DNA of 35,707 nt from JBFJVD01 sp041624375 (GTDB lineage: Bacteria; Chloroflexota; Anaerolineae; Anaerolineales; E44-bin32), in assembly GCA_041624375.1 (NCBI GenBank), contig JBFJVD010000005.1:1-35707 (forward strand), in the 5' to 3' direction. Under the pieces are notes generated by a model. The model made no database searches. It had not been told where the DNA came from and worked only from the letters and a program-made list of their open reading frames with translations. The position numbers and the translations under genes are program-made. Shown piece by piece: positions 29,347-35,707 of the stretch (its first letter is position 1; each line of letters begins with the position of its first letter).

Positions 29347-32300
29347 TCAGGGCGTTGGAGTGGGCGTCTGACTTGGCGTAGGCGTTGTGGAGGGCGTCGG
29401 GGTTTGTGATGCTGTGGGCGACGGCGTCAGCGTAGGTGAGGCCGTGAGGGTCGGGGTTGGGGTGGGGGTTGGCAAGGCGATAATGACGCGCATCGCGACG
29501 GTCGCCTTGCCCCCGTTGGAGCTTCGAACCGTGAGCCGCAGGGTCACTGGCCCGTTGGGAACGTCGGCCAGGTCCCATTCGAACAGTTTCTCCGGTTGCT
29601 CGTGTGGGGTGTCGCTGCGGATCAGGTCGGGGAAGGAGACCGGGTTGTCGCCGATCCCGAACTCGATGATCCAATCCCGGAACTCGTCCGTGGCTGCCGC
29701 GCGACCGAAGATCGAGAACGGGGCGGCCACAATCGTTGCACCATCGTTCGGCTCGGTGAAGCCAAGAATCGGCCGAGGGCTTTCTTCTGTACACGGTTCA
29801 TCCGGTACAAAGAACCGCTCGTCCTCCGGGAATCCGAGGTCCTCCGCCCATTTCTTGCCGGCATCGGATTCCTCAATCCACTTGCGGCCCCATGGGTCGT
29901 CGACGTTCAGTCCCAGCTTCTCCTCTGCGAAGCTGGAGCAGGCCGGCGAAGCCAGGAGCAGCGAGAAGGTGTCGATCCAGGCCTTCTTCCAGAGGTCCTC
30001 TTCCTTCGGCCTGGGCGGCTGGTCGGCGGCGAACAGTTCGATGCGGTGCGAGGGACACCATTCCGAAGGCCGTGAGCCGGAGACTGCGCAGATCACCTCT
30101 TCGGTGATCCCGGGCGGCCGGGTAAAGGGGGTCGGTTGACTCGCTCGCAGATGCTCAATCGCAAACTGGATCGCCTGATTCCAGATCGGCGCCGCCCCGG
30201 TCAGGCCAGAGGTGTTCTGCATCGGGGTGTAGTCGGCATTGCCAACCCAGACGCCGACCGCGATATCCGGGGTAAATCCCAGGGTCCAGTTGTCACGGAA
30301 ATCGTTGGTGGTTCCCGTCTTGGCTGCAACGCGAAACGGCAGGTTGAGCAGCGAATTGGGTCCGAACGCCGGTGTTCGGGCCTCGTTGTCTGAAAGGATG
30401 GACGTGATCAAGGCGGCATGTTCCGGACGGATCACCTGCTCGCCGGTCGGGCGCTGGTATTCGTACACCGTTTCACCCGTGTGATCCACGATGCGGGTGA
30501 TGGCCACGGGCGGGATGCGCACGCCCCCGTTCGCGAAGATTGCGTAGGCCGCGGTCAACTCGAGCAGGGTCACATCGCCCCCGCCCAGCGTGAGCGCCAG
30601 TCCGTAATCGTCCCGGGTGAGGGTGGTGATCCCCATCCGGCGAGCAAAGGCCACCAAACCATCTTCCTGTGGCGTATTGGGGTCGTCGTAGATGCCGACA
30701 AAATCGAGCGTCTTGACGGCCGGGACATTGTAGGAATTCGCCAGCGCGGACCGCACCGTCACGGGCCCATGGAAGCGCTCGTCGTAGTTCACCGGCTCAT
30801 ACGGGGGACGCGGGTCGTTCGGGTTGCCGGAGGGCGGGAATTCGGAGGGAACGTCCCAGATCAATGTTCCGGGTGTCCAGCCCATTTCAAACGCGGCGGT
30901 GTAGGTAAGCGGCTTGAAGGAAGATCCCGGCTGGCGCGGCCGGATCGCCATATTGACCTGGCCATCGATCTCTTCGTTGTCGAAGTCAGCTGAACCGACC
31001 ATAGCGAGGATCTCCCCGCTTGCCGGTTCGAGCGCGATCAGCGCGCCGGTGGATACGCGCCGGTCGGCGAGCGATTCAACCTGGGCGCGCAAGATCTCCT
31101 GGGCGCGATCCTGGAGTGTGGGGTCAAGCGTCGTATGGACGGTGAAGCCTGAGCGGTAGATCGTCTGCGGGTCGTAGAGCTGTTCCAGCTGGCTGCGAAC
31201 GTAAGTGACCCAATGTGGGTAGCGGATCTGGACGTCCGGAGGCCGGAATTCGTAGGTCTCCATCTCAGCCGCAGCGATGCCGGCCGCCTCGGGACTCACA
31301 CAGATGGGCTGGGGCGCGTTGCTCACGAAGATGCAGCCCTGTTCCTCGCTGGTCAGGACCATGAGCGTCAGCACCTGCCGCTGACGGGCGAGTGTGATCT
31401 CCCGGTTGGTGAAGATGTCGTAGACCGAAGGCGCCTGAATCAAACCAATCAAAAACGATGCCTGGGCAAGGTTGAGTCTTTCGGCAGGGATATTGAAGTA
31501 GGACTGGGCCGCAGCCTCGATGCCATAAGCCAGATTGCCGAAGTACACCTGATTGAGATAGAGCTCGAGGATCTCTTCTTTGGTGTAGCGCCGGTTGATC
31601 TCGGCCGCCAGCAGCACCTCGCGGACCTTGCGGAATCCGGACCGCTGGGCGCGCTCCTCAGGATCGAGGAGCAAGTTGCGGGCGACCTGCTGGGTGATCG
31701 TTGAGGCGCCCGTGGCCGGGCCACCCACCTGGAAATTCTCCCAGGCGGCACGTGCGATCGCCAATGGGTCATAGCCCGGATTGGTGTAGAACTGCGAATC
31801 CTCTGTGGCGATCGTCGCCGCCACAACGAATGGAGAGATTCGGTCGAGCGGAACATAGGTCCGGCGGCCGGCCTGCGGGTCGAGGATCTCGTAGAGCAGA
31901 TTGCCGTTCCGGTCGAGGATTCGGGTGGTTTCAAATTGCGCCGCCCGCCCCTGCAGGTCATCGACCGAGGGCAAGGTGGCAGCAACCGAATAGTATTGAA
32001 AGATGGCGAAGGAAGCGACGGCGATCACCAGGGCCAGCAGCAGGAAGATCCCCAGGATTCCCATGCGGACCAGGCAGCCGCTGAGGCCGCGCAGGCCCGC
32101 CAGCCGGCCCGGACGCGGGGGCAACCCGCGCGGCGGTGTGCCGCCCGGCGGTGGAATCTGATAGGCTGCCGGGCCGACTCGGGTGGCGCTCAGATCCCGC
32201 TCCGGCACTCGATCCGGCAGGGGCATCCCCCGACGCTCGAACGCGGGCGGTGGAGTCGGCGGCCGGGGAGTCGGCGCCATGTCCGGGGTGGGTAAGGGTG

Positions 32301-32751
32301 TGGCGGGCGCAGGCGGGGCCGGTGCAGCGGGCGGTTCGGCCGCAAGCGGCTCGACTTCTGTGTCTGCACCCTCCGGCTCGGCCTGGCCGTCGAGCCCGCC
32401 AGAATCCTGGGCCGCGGCAGGATCTTCAGCCGGGATCGAGGGCTCAGCTTCGGCTGCGTCTGTCTCTGGCTTGTCCGCGACTGGAGCGGGTTCTTCTGTG
32501 GCAGACTCTATTTCTCGCGCTTCGGCTTCTGCCTGCAGTTCGTCGAGCAAGTCGTCGGCGAACCAGCCGCCGGTCAGATCCGGATCGCCGGTTGGATGGC
32601 GGTGCGGGACACGCGCTTCTTCCGCATCTTCGGGGAGCGGTGACGGCGCAGCCTCATCGAGGAGCCTGCGGAAGCGGGCGGCGCCTTCATCCCGGGTCGA
32701 TTTCTCGTCTTCGGGATCGATCTGCTCGAGCGGATCTGCTTCGTCCGTCAT
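29347..32751 (-). CDS. class A penicillin-binding protein (PBP1A-type, GT51 + transpeptidase)
   Basis: A bifunctional peptidoglycan synthase of 1134 residues, longer than usual. A 225-residue cytoplasmic head, acidic then Pro/Ala-rich, leads to one membrane segment (231-253). The GT51 domain (about 275-450) has ATEDSQFY with the catalytic Glu, ATGASTITQQVARNLL and ILELYLNQVYFGN. The transpeptidase domain (about 520-850) has SSFK (catalytic Ser in PGSSFKPLTY), SYN and KTGTT. After it come a Cys-containing linker, an Ig-like beta domain (GFTEPNDGATIVAAPFSIFG onward) and a 41-residue Pro/Thr/Ser tail. Extracellular except for the head. A TATAAT box 8 nt before the ATG suggests a leaderless mRNA. 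Enzymatic assignment is firm; roles of the head and tail are unknown. Confidence 0.95.
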   Translation of the reverse strand: MTDEADPLEQIDPEDEKSTRDEGAARFRRLLDEAAPSPLPEDAEEARVPHRHPTGDPDLTGGWFADDLLDELQAEAEAREIESATEEPAPVADKPETDAAEAEPSIPAEDPAAAQDSGGLDGQAEPEGADTEVEPLAAEPPAAPAPPAPATPLPTPDMAPTPRPPTPPPAFERRGMPLPDRVPERDLSATRVGPAAYQIPPPGGTPPRGLPPRPGRLAGLRGLSGCLVRMGILGIFLLLALVIAVASFAIFQYYSVAATLPSVDDLQGRAAQFETTRILDRNGNLLYEILDPQAGRRTYVPLDRISPFVVAATIATEDSQFYTNPGYDPLAIARAAWENFQVGGPATGASTITQQVARNLLLDPEERAQRSGFRKVREVLLAAEINRRYTKEEILELYLNQVYFGNLAYGIEAAAQSYFNIPAERLNLAQASFLIGLIQAPSVYDIFTNREITLARQRQVLTLMVLTSEEQGCIFVSNAPQPICVSPEAAGIAAAEMETYEFRPPDVQIRYPHWVTYVRSQLEQLYDPQTIYRSGFTVHTTLDPTLQDRAQEILRAQVESLADRRVSTGALIALEPASGEILAMVGSADFDNEEIDGQVNMAIRPRQPGSSFKPLTYTAAFEMGWTPGTLIWDVPSEFPPSGNPNDPRPPYEPVNYDERFHGPVTVRSALANSYNVPAVKTLDFVGIYDDPNTPQEDGLVAFARRMGITTLTRDDYGLALTLGGGDVTLLELTAAYAIFANGGVRIPPVAITRIVDHTGETVYEYQRPTGEQVIRPEHAALITSILSDNEARTPAFGPNSLLNLPFRVAAKTGTTNDFRDNWTLGFTPDIAVGVWVGNADYTPMQNTSGLTGAAPIWNQAIQFAIEHLRASQPTPFTRPPGITEEVICAVSGSRPSEWCPSHRIELFAADQPPRPKEEDLWKKAWIDTFSLLLASPACSSFAEEKLGLNVDDPWGRKWIEESDAGKKWAEDLGFPEDERFFVPDEPCTEESPRPILGFTEPNDGATIVAAPFSIFGRAAATDEFRDWIIEFGIGDNPVSFPDLIRSDTPHEQPEKLFEWDLADVPNGPVTLRLTVRSSNGGKATVAMRVIIALPTPTPTPTLTASPTLTPSPTASQTPTPSTTPTPSQTPTPTP
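29350..29472 (-). repeat. Pro-Thr-rich low-complexity C-terminal tail of PBP1A
   Basis: The last 41 codons encode almost only Pro, Thr and Ser in PT/TPSP-like repeats. The DNA is a GTN-rich, strand-biased imperfect repeat. This type of tail is typical of O-glycosylated or wall-spanning segments of secreted proteins in Chloroflexota and is prone to length change. Confidence 0.85.
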
Positions 32752-32759
32752 GGCGCGGA

Positions 32760-32765
32760 ATTATA
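32760..32765 (-). promoter_or_regulatory. extended -10 promoter of PBP1A (leaderless)
   Basis: TGCTATAAT on the minus strand, with the TATAAT ending 8 nt before the ATG at 32751. No Shine-Dalgarno sequence. It lies in the 37-bp gap after the MaoC gene, so PBP1A is not only read through from that gene. Confidence 0.7.
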
Positions 32766-32788
32766 GCACGGGGGCGAGAATCGACGCG

Positions 32789-33271
32789 CTAGCGCCCCGA
32801 CTCGGCCGGTTGGCTCTGAACAAGGATGCGCCATGTGCCGCGCATGACGACCTCATCCTTCTGGTTGATCACGGAGAGCTCAAGATCGACCGCGCCGCCG
32901 CCCAGCCGCGGCATGGCACGCGTCGAGCCCACTTTCATTTCGAGGTGGATGGTATCCCCAATGAAGATGGGCAGGCTGAACTTCCACTCCGAGATCTCAC
33001 GGAACGCCAAGACCGTCCCTTCCATCACACCTGTGCGAACCGCCATCCCGGAAGCGATGGAAAGGCCAAGCAATCCATGTGCCACGCGCTGACCGAACGG
33101 GTGGTCGCGAGCATATTCGGCGTCGGTGTGGATCAGGTTGTAGTCGCCGGAGAGACCAGCGAAGGCCACGACGTCGCTCTCCGTGACGGTCCGCCCCGGC
33201 GTGGTGATCCGTTCGCCCGGCTCGAACTCTTCGAAGTAGCGACCTCGCTGCATGGGCGTGGTGGGTGCCAT
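32789..33271 (-). CDS. MaoC-like (hotdog-fold) dehydratase/hydratase
   Basis: A 160-residue hotdog-fold protein. The hydratase motif is SGDYNLIHTD with D43 and H48, then the conserved HPFGQRVAHGLLGLSIASGM helix. This matches R-specific enoyl-CoA hydratases and related dehydratases of the MaoC family; substrate unknown. The ATG at 33271 has GGAG 6-nt spaced upstream, a clear Shine-Dalgarno sequence, which contrasts with the leaderless genes around it. PBP1A follows after 37 nt with its own promoter. Confidence 0.9.
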   Translation of the reverse strand: MAPTTPMQRGRYFEEFEPGERITTPGRTVTESDVVAFAGLSGDYNLIHTDAEYARDHPFGQRVAHGLLGLSIASGMAVRTGVMEGTVLAFREISEWKFSLPIFIGDTIHLEMKVGSTRAMPRLGGGAVDLELSVINQKDEVVMRGTWRILVQSQPAESGR

Positions 33272-33371
33272 CGATTTCTCCTTCAGACCTGTTCGCTCAT
33301 GGTGGACTCTCACCCGTCGAGAACCGGCCGCCTCGGCACTTCACATCAAAGATCGAGGCATGCTCTGTCCA

Positions 33372-33377
33372 AGTATA
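33372..33377 (-). promoter_or_regulatory. -10 box of the MaoC-like gene
   Basis: TATACT on the minus strand; predicted start near 33365, leader about 95 nt. No good -35 element. Tentative. Confidence 0.45.
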
Positions 33378-33466
33378 GCTTCGGGGACTGGTGGGATGGT
33401 GATCCAGCGGAAGGTGAATCCGCCGAGATGCGCATAGCCAAATAGCGTAGAATCCTGCGGCAGGCT

Positions 33467-33495
33467 TTGACGAAGGCCACCGCGGTCCGTACAAT
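33467..33495 (+). promoter_or_regulatory. sigma70 promoter of the glycoside hydrolase (leaderless)
   Basis: TTGACG (33467-33472), a 17-nt spacer and TACAAT (33490-33495), followed by 8 nt and the ATG at 33504. This is the best-formed promoter in the window. Transcription should start at or next to the ATG, and there is no Shine-Dalgarno sequence. Confidence 0.8.
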
Positions 33496-33503
33496 GCTAG
33501 CGC

Positions 33504-35707
33504 ATGCGTACCTGGTCGCTCACCGCTGAAGATCCCCATTCGCTCCGCATCGCGGCGGACGCGCGCCTGGGTGCCCCCGACTACGCCGACGACCAGATTT
33601 GGGAACTGCGGCTCGTCGGCGGTGAGCCAGCGGCTGTCGCGCTTGAGACCACCTACGGCTTGCGGGCGCGTGACATGCGTCTCTTTCCCGGGTTTGGCTG
33701 GAAAGGCGAGAATCTGGTCAACCCGGAGCAGTTCCACCGGCCGCCGACGATCCGGCGCTTCTTCCCCAACTTCATCTGGCTCTCGATGATGCCTCATCCC
33801 TGGCTTCAGGTCGAAGCCGAATATTGGGCTGCCGATTCCCATTCGGTTGGCGGGCGGTTTCGGCTCACCAACGTCGGCGGGGAGGCAGCTGAGCTGCGCC
33901 TCCGGCTTCACGCCGTGCTGCGTCCAATTGGCGAAGGTGGGGTGATGAGTGAGCGGACCCTATCCGGCGCTTCCGTGCTGGCAGGTCGGACGGGGTCCCT
34001 CGCGCCGGTGGTCTTCCTTTCCGGCGGCGCCACGGTGGATCAGGTTGCCCACCCAGCGCTGGTAGTGGAGACGCTGCTGACGGTGGGAGAGCAGCGTACT
34101 TTGGTTTGGGCGCACGCGGCGTTGGAGGATGAGACGGAGTCATTCGATTCGGCGCGCAGCCTGGCGGCCCGGCCCTGGGAAGCCGAAGTCGCCCGTCTCG
34201 AGCATGTGAACCGTACCCTGGTCGAGGTTGAGACCGGCGAGCCCGATTGGGATGCTGCCCTGGCCTGGACACAACGGGTGGTGCTCGGATCATTTGTCGG
34301 CCCGACGCCCAGGTTGCCACACGCCTCGTTCATCCATGCAAGGGTCCCGGATCGCGGCTTCTCAGCTGCCGGGGACGGCTCGGACTACAACATTCAGTGG
34401 GCGGGGCAATCCACGCAAATGGCGCATCGTGTGGTGAAGCAGGTCCTGCCCCTCGCACCTGAGCTGGCCAAAGGGATCCTGGCGAACTTCCTTGCGGTGC
34501 AGACGCCCGATGGCTCCATCGACTGGAAGCCGGGCCTGGGCGGGCAGCGGAACGGGGCACTCAGCGCGCCGCTGCTGGCAGACATGGCCTGGCGGATCTA
34601 CCAGCACACCGAAGATCGTGAATTCCTCGCGCACAGCTTCGATCCACTGGTTGCGTTCTTTGAGGCCTGGTTTGACGAAGCGCGGGATCGTGATCAGGAT
34701 GGTGTCCCCGAGTGGGACCACACGATTCAGATGGGGCTAGACGACTGTCCAACGTTTGTCCGCTGGCAGAGCTGGGGACAGGGGCTCGATATCACGTTGG
34801 CCGAGACTCCGGATCTGGCAGCCATCCTGATCCGCGAGGCGCGGGCGCTGCGCCAGATTGCGGCGGCGATCGGGCAGGCGACGCCCGAATCCCTTGAGTC
34901 GCGGGAGACCGATCTGCGGGCGGCGATCGAATCGAGCTGGTCGGAGAGCGAGGCGATCTATCGCCATCGGGACCGGGATGCGCACACTTCACCGACCGGC
35001 GAAGTGCTCGGTCGGGGCGAAGGAGAATTCTCCTTTCAAGTGGATCGAACTTTCGAAGAGCCGATCCGTGTGGTGGTGCGTTCCCATGGGGCAGAAGGGC
35101 TCTCGCATGCGGTCCAGGTCTTTATTCATGGCAAGGGACGGCGCGGCAGGAATCGAGTCGAGCGGATGAATGAGCGCGATTTCCGCTGGTTCTGGGAGTT
35201 TGGCACCGCCACGAGTGCAAAACCCTACGCCTCGATTGAGCGTGTGGAAGTGCGCGGGCTGAGTGAGGCGTTTGAGACCGAAATCGCGGTGGCGGATTTT
35301 ACGCGGCAGGACCTCGCCGGACTGCTGCCGCTCTGGGCCGGCGCCCCGGATTCGGCGCGAACCCGGCGACTGGTGCGCCACACACTGCTGGACACCAAGC
35401 GCTTCCTCAAGCTGTATGGTCTGGCCAGCTGCTCTTCCCGCGATCCGGCCTACAAACCGCATGAATCGGAGGGCGCCGGCGCAGTCTCGATGTACTGGAA
35501 TGTCCTGTTGGGTGAGGCGCTGGTAGAACACGGCTACCTGGACGAAGCCGTTGAGCTGCTGGGTCGATTGATGGCTGCGGCCGTTGCGAGCCTGCGATCT
35601 GACGGCGCGTTCCGCGAGCGCTACCACCCTGAGCTTCCGGAGGGCTTTGGAGAGCGGGATCACATCGCCGGAACGGCACCACTTGACCTCTTCTTGGATG
35701 TGCTTGG
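33504..35707 (+). CDS. GH63-like (alpha/alpha)6 glycoside hydrolase, partial at the right edge
   Basis: The frame from the ATG at 33504 is open for 734 codons to the window end with no stop, so the 3' end is missing. The N-terminal 200 or so residues are beta-rich (IWELRLVGGEPAAVALETTYG). From about residue 250 the chain is helical, with FAWTQ-like and DYNIQWAGQSTQM segments, and it contains DGVPEWDHTIQMGLDD, close to the DG-PEWxx-GxDxSP acid-loop pattern of GH63/mannosylglycerate hydrolase-like enzymes. A beta insert follows at about 510-590, then more helices (LASCSSRDPAYKPHESEGAGAVSMYWN). Likely acts on an alpha-glucoside or compatible solute; the substrate cannot be fixed. No signal peptide, so probably cytosolic. 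Confidence 0.78.
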   Translation, partial: MRTWSLTAEDPHSLRIAADARLGAPDYADDQIWELRLVGGEPAAVALETTYGLRARDMRLFPGFGWKGENLVNPEQFHRPPTIRRFFPNFIWLSMMPHPWLQVEAEYWAADSHSVGGRFRLTNVGGEAAELRLRLHAVLRPIGEGGVMSERTLSGASVLAGRTGSLAPVVFLSGGATVDQVAHPALVVETLLTVGEQRTLVWAHAALEDETESFDSARSLAARPWEAEVARLEHVNRTLVEVETGEPDWDAALAWTQRVVLGSFVGPTPRLPHASFIHARVPDRGFSAAGDGSDYNIQWAGQSTQMAHRVVKQVLPLAPELAKGILANFLAVQTPDGSIDWKPGLGGQRNGALSAPLLADMAWRIYQHTEDREFLAHSFDPLVAFFEAWFDEARDRDQDGVPEWDHTIQMGLDDCPTFVRWQSWGQGLDITLAETPDLAAILIREARALRQIAAAIGQATPESLESRETDLRAAIESSWSESEAIYRHRDRDAHTSPTGEVLGRGEGEFSFQVDRTFEEPIRVVVRSHGAEGLSHAVQVFIHGKGRRGRNRVERMNERDFRWFWEFGTATSAKPYASIERVEVRGLSEAFETEIAVADFTRQDLAGLLPLWAGAPDSARTRRLVRHTLLDTKRFLKLYGLASCSSRDPAYKPHESEGAGAVSMYWNVLLGEALVEHGYLDEAVELLGRLMAAAVASLRSDGAFRERYHPELPEGFGERDHIAGTAPLDLFLDVL

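Noticed and set aside
1..35707. CRISPR array, prophage, insertion sequence or rRNA/tRNA gene
   Set aside because: No regularly spaced repeats, transposase or phage proteins, terminal inverted repeats or recognisable RNA genes were seen. The only long direct repeat is the 99-bp pair.

Overview
The window is GC-rich, almost fully coding, and reads like a chromosomal segment of a Chloroflexota bacterium (Anaerolineae/Caldilineae-like). This placement is inferred from gene style: a histidine kinase with many GAF domains, DUF4388 and MglA/CvnD-type GTPase genes, an AAR-like acyl reductase, a short GlgP-type phosphorylase and tandem UPF0316 proteins. No rRNA or tRNA gene, CRISPR array or transposase was seen, so the taxonomy is not proven.

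Layout. (1) 1-1042, minus strand: a thiamine unit made of a promoter, a TPP riboswitch, thiN and the start of a lipoprotein gene. The lipoprotein gene runs into a perfect 99-bp copy of the thiN 5' region at the window edge. (2) 1056-15139, minus strand: a long signalling/lipid-like locus. In transcription order it holds a DUF4388 protein, a Ras-like GTPase, an alpha/beta hydrolase, a V4R-domain protein, a left-handed beta-helix protein, an AAR-like acyl-ACP reductase, a response regulator with a dead GGDEF domain, a 2152-residue nine-GAF histidine kinase, a CheY-like regulator, and a second alpha/beta hydrolase whose nucleophile serine is glycine. Most junctions are 4-bp overlaps. (3) 15205-18500, minus: glucan phosphorylase and two UPF0316/DUF2179 membrane proteins. 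(4) 18618-23120, minus: PIG-L deacetylase, diguanylate cyclase, FabI, 3-methyladenine DNA glycosylase and an NAD-dependent epimerase. (5) 23227-29235: a membrane-anchored zincin-like protein (+), an M20 peptidase and a lipoprotein (-), and a DNA-methylase-like protein that has lost its catalytic motif (+). (6) 29347-33271, minus: a class A penicillin-binding protein with long low-complexity ends, and a MaoC-like hydratase. (7) 33504 to the right edge, plus: a glycoside hydrolase that is cut by the window.

The best candidate for an undescribed system is the 1-15 kb locus. It puts a small GTPase next to a V4R protein (the fold of TRAPP/Bet3 subunits, which activate Rab GTPases in eukaryotes). 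The same locus holds an enzyme that should make fatty aldehydes, an active/inactive hydrolase pair and a very large sensor kinase. My working idea is a lipid- or acyl-ligand-responsive signalling module; this is inference.

A second theme is leaderless transcription. Five genes that start transcription units (PIG-L, zincin-like, methylase-like, PBP1A, glycoside hydrolase) have a good -10 box only 6-8 nt before the start codon and no Shine-Dalgarno sequence. Several genes inside operons have clear ones.
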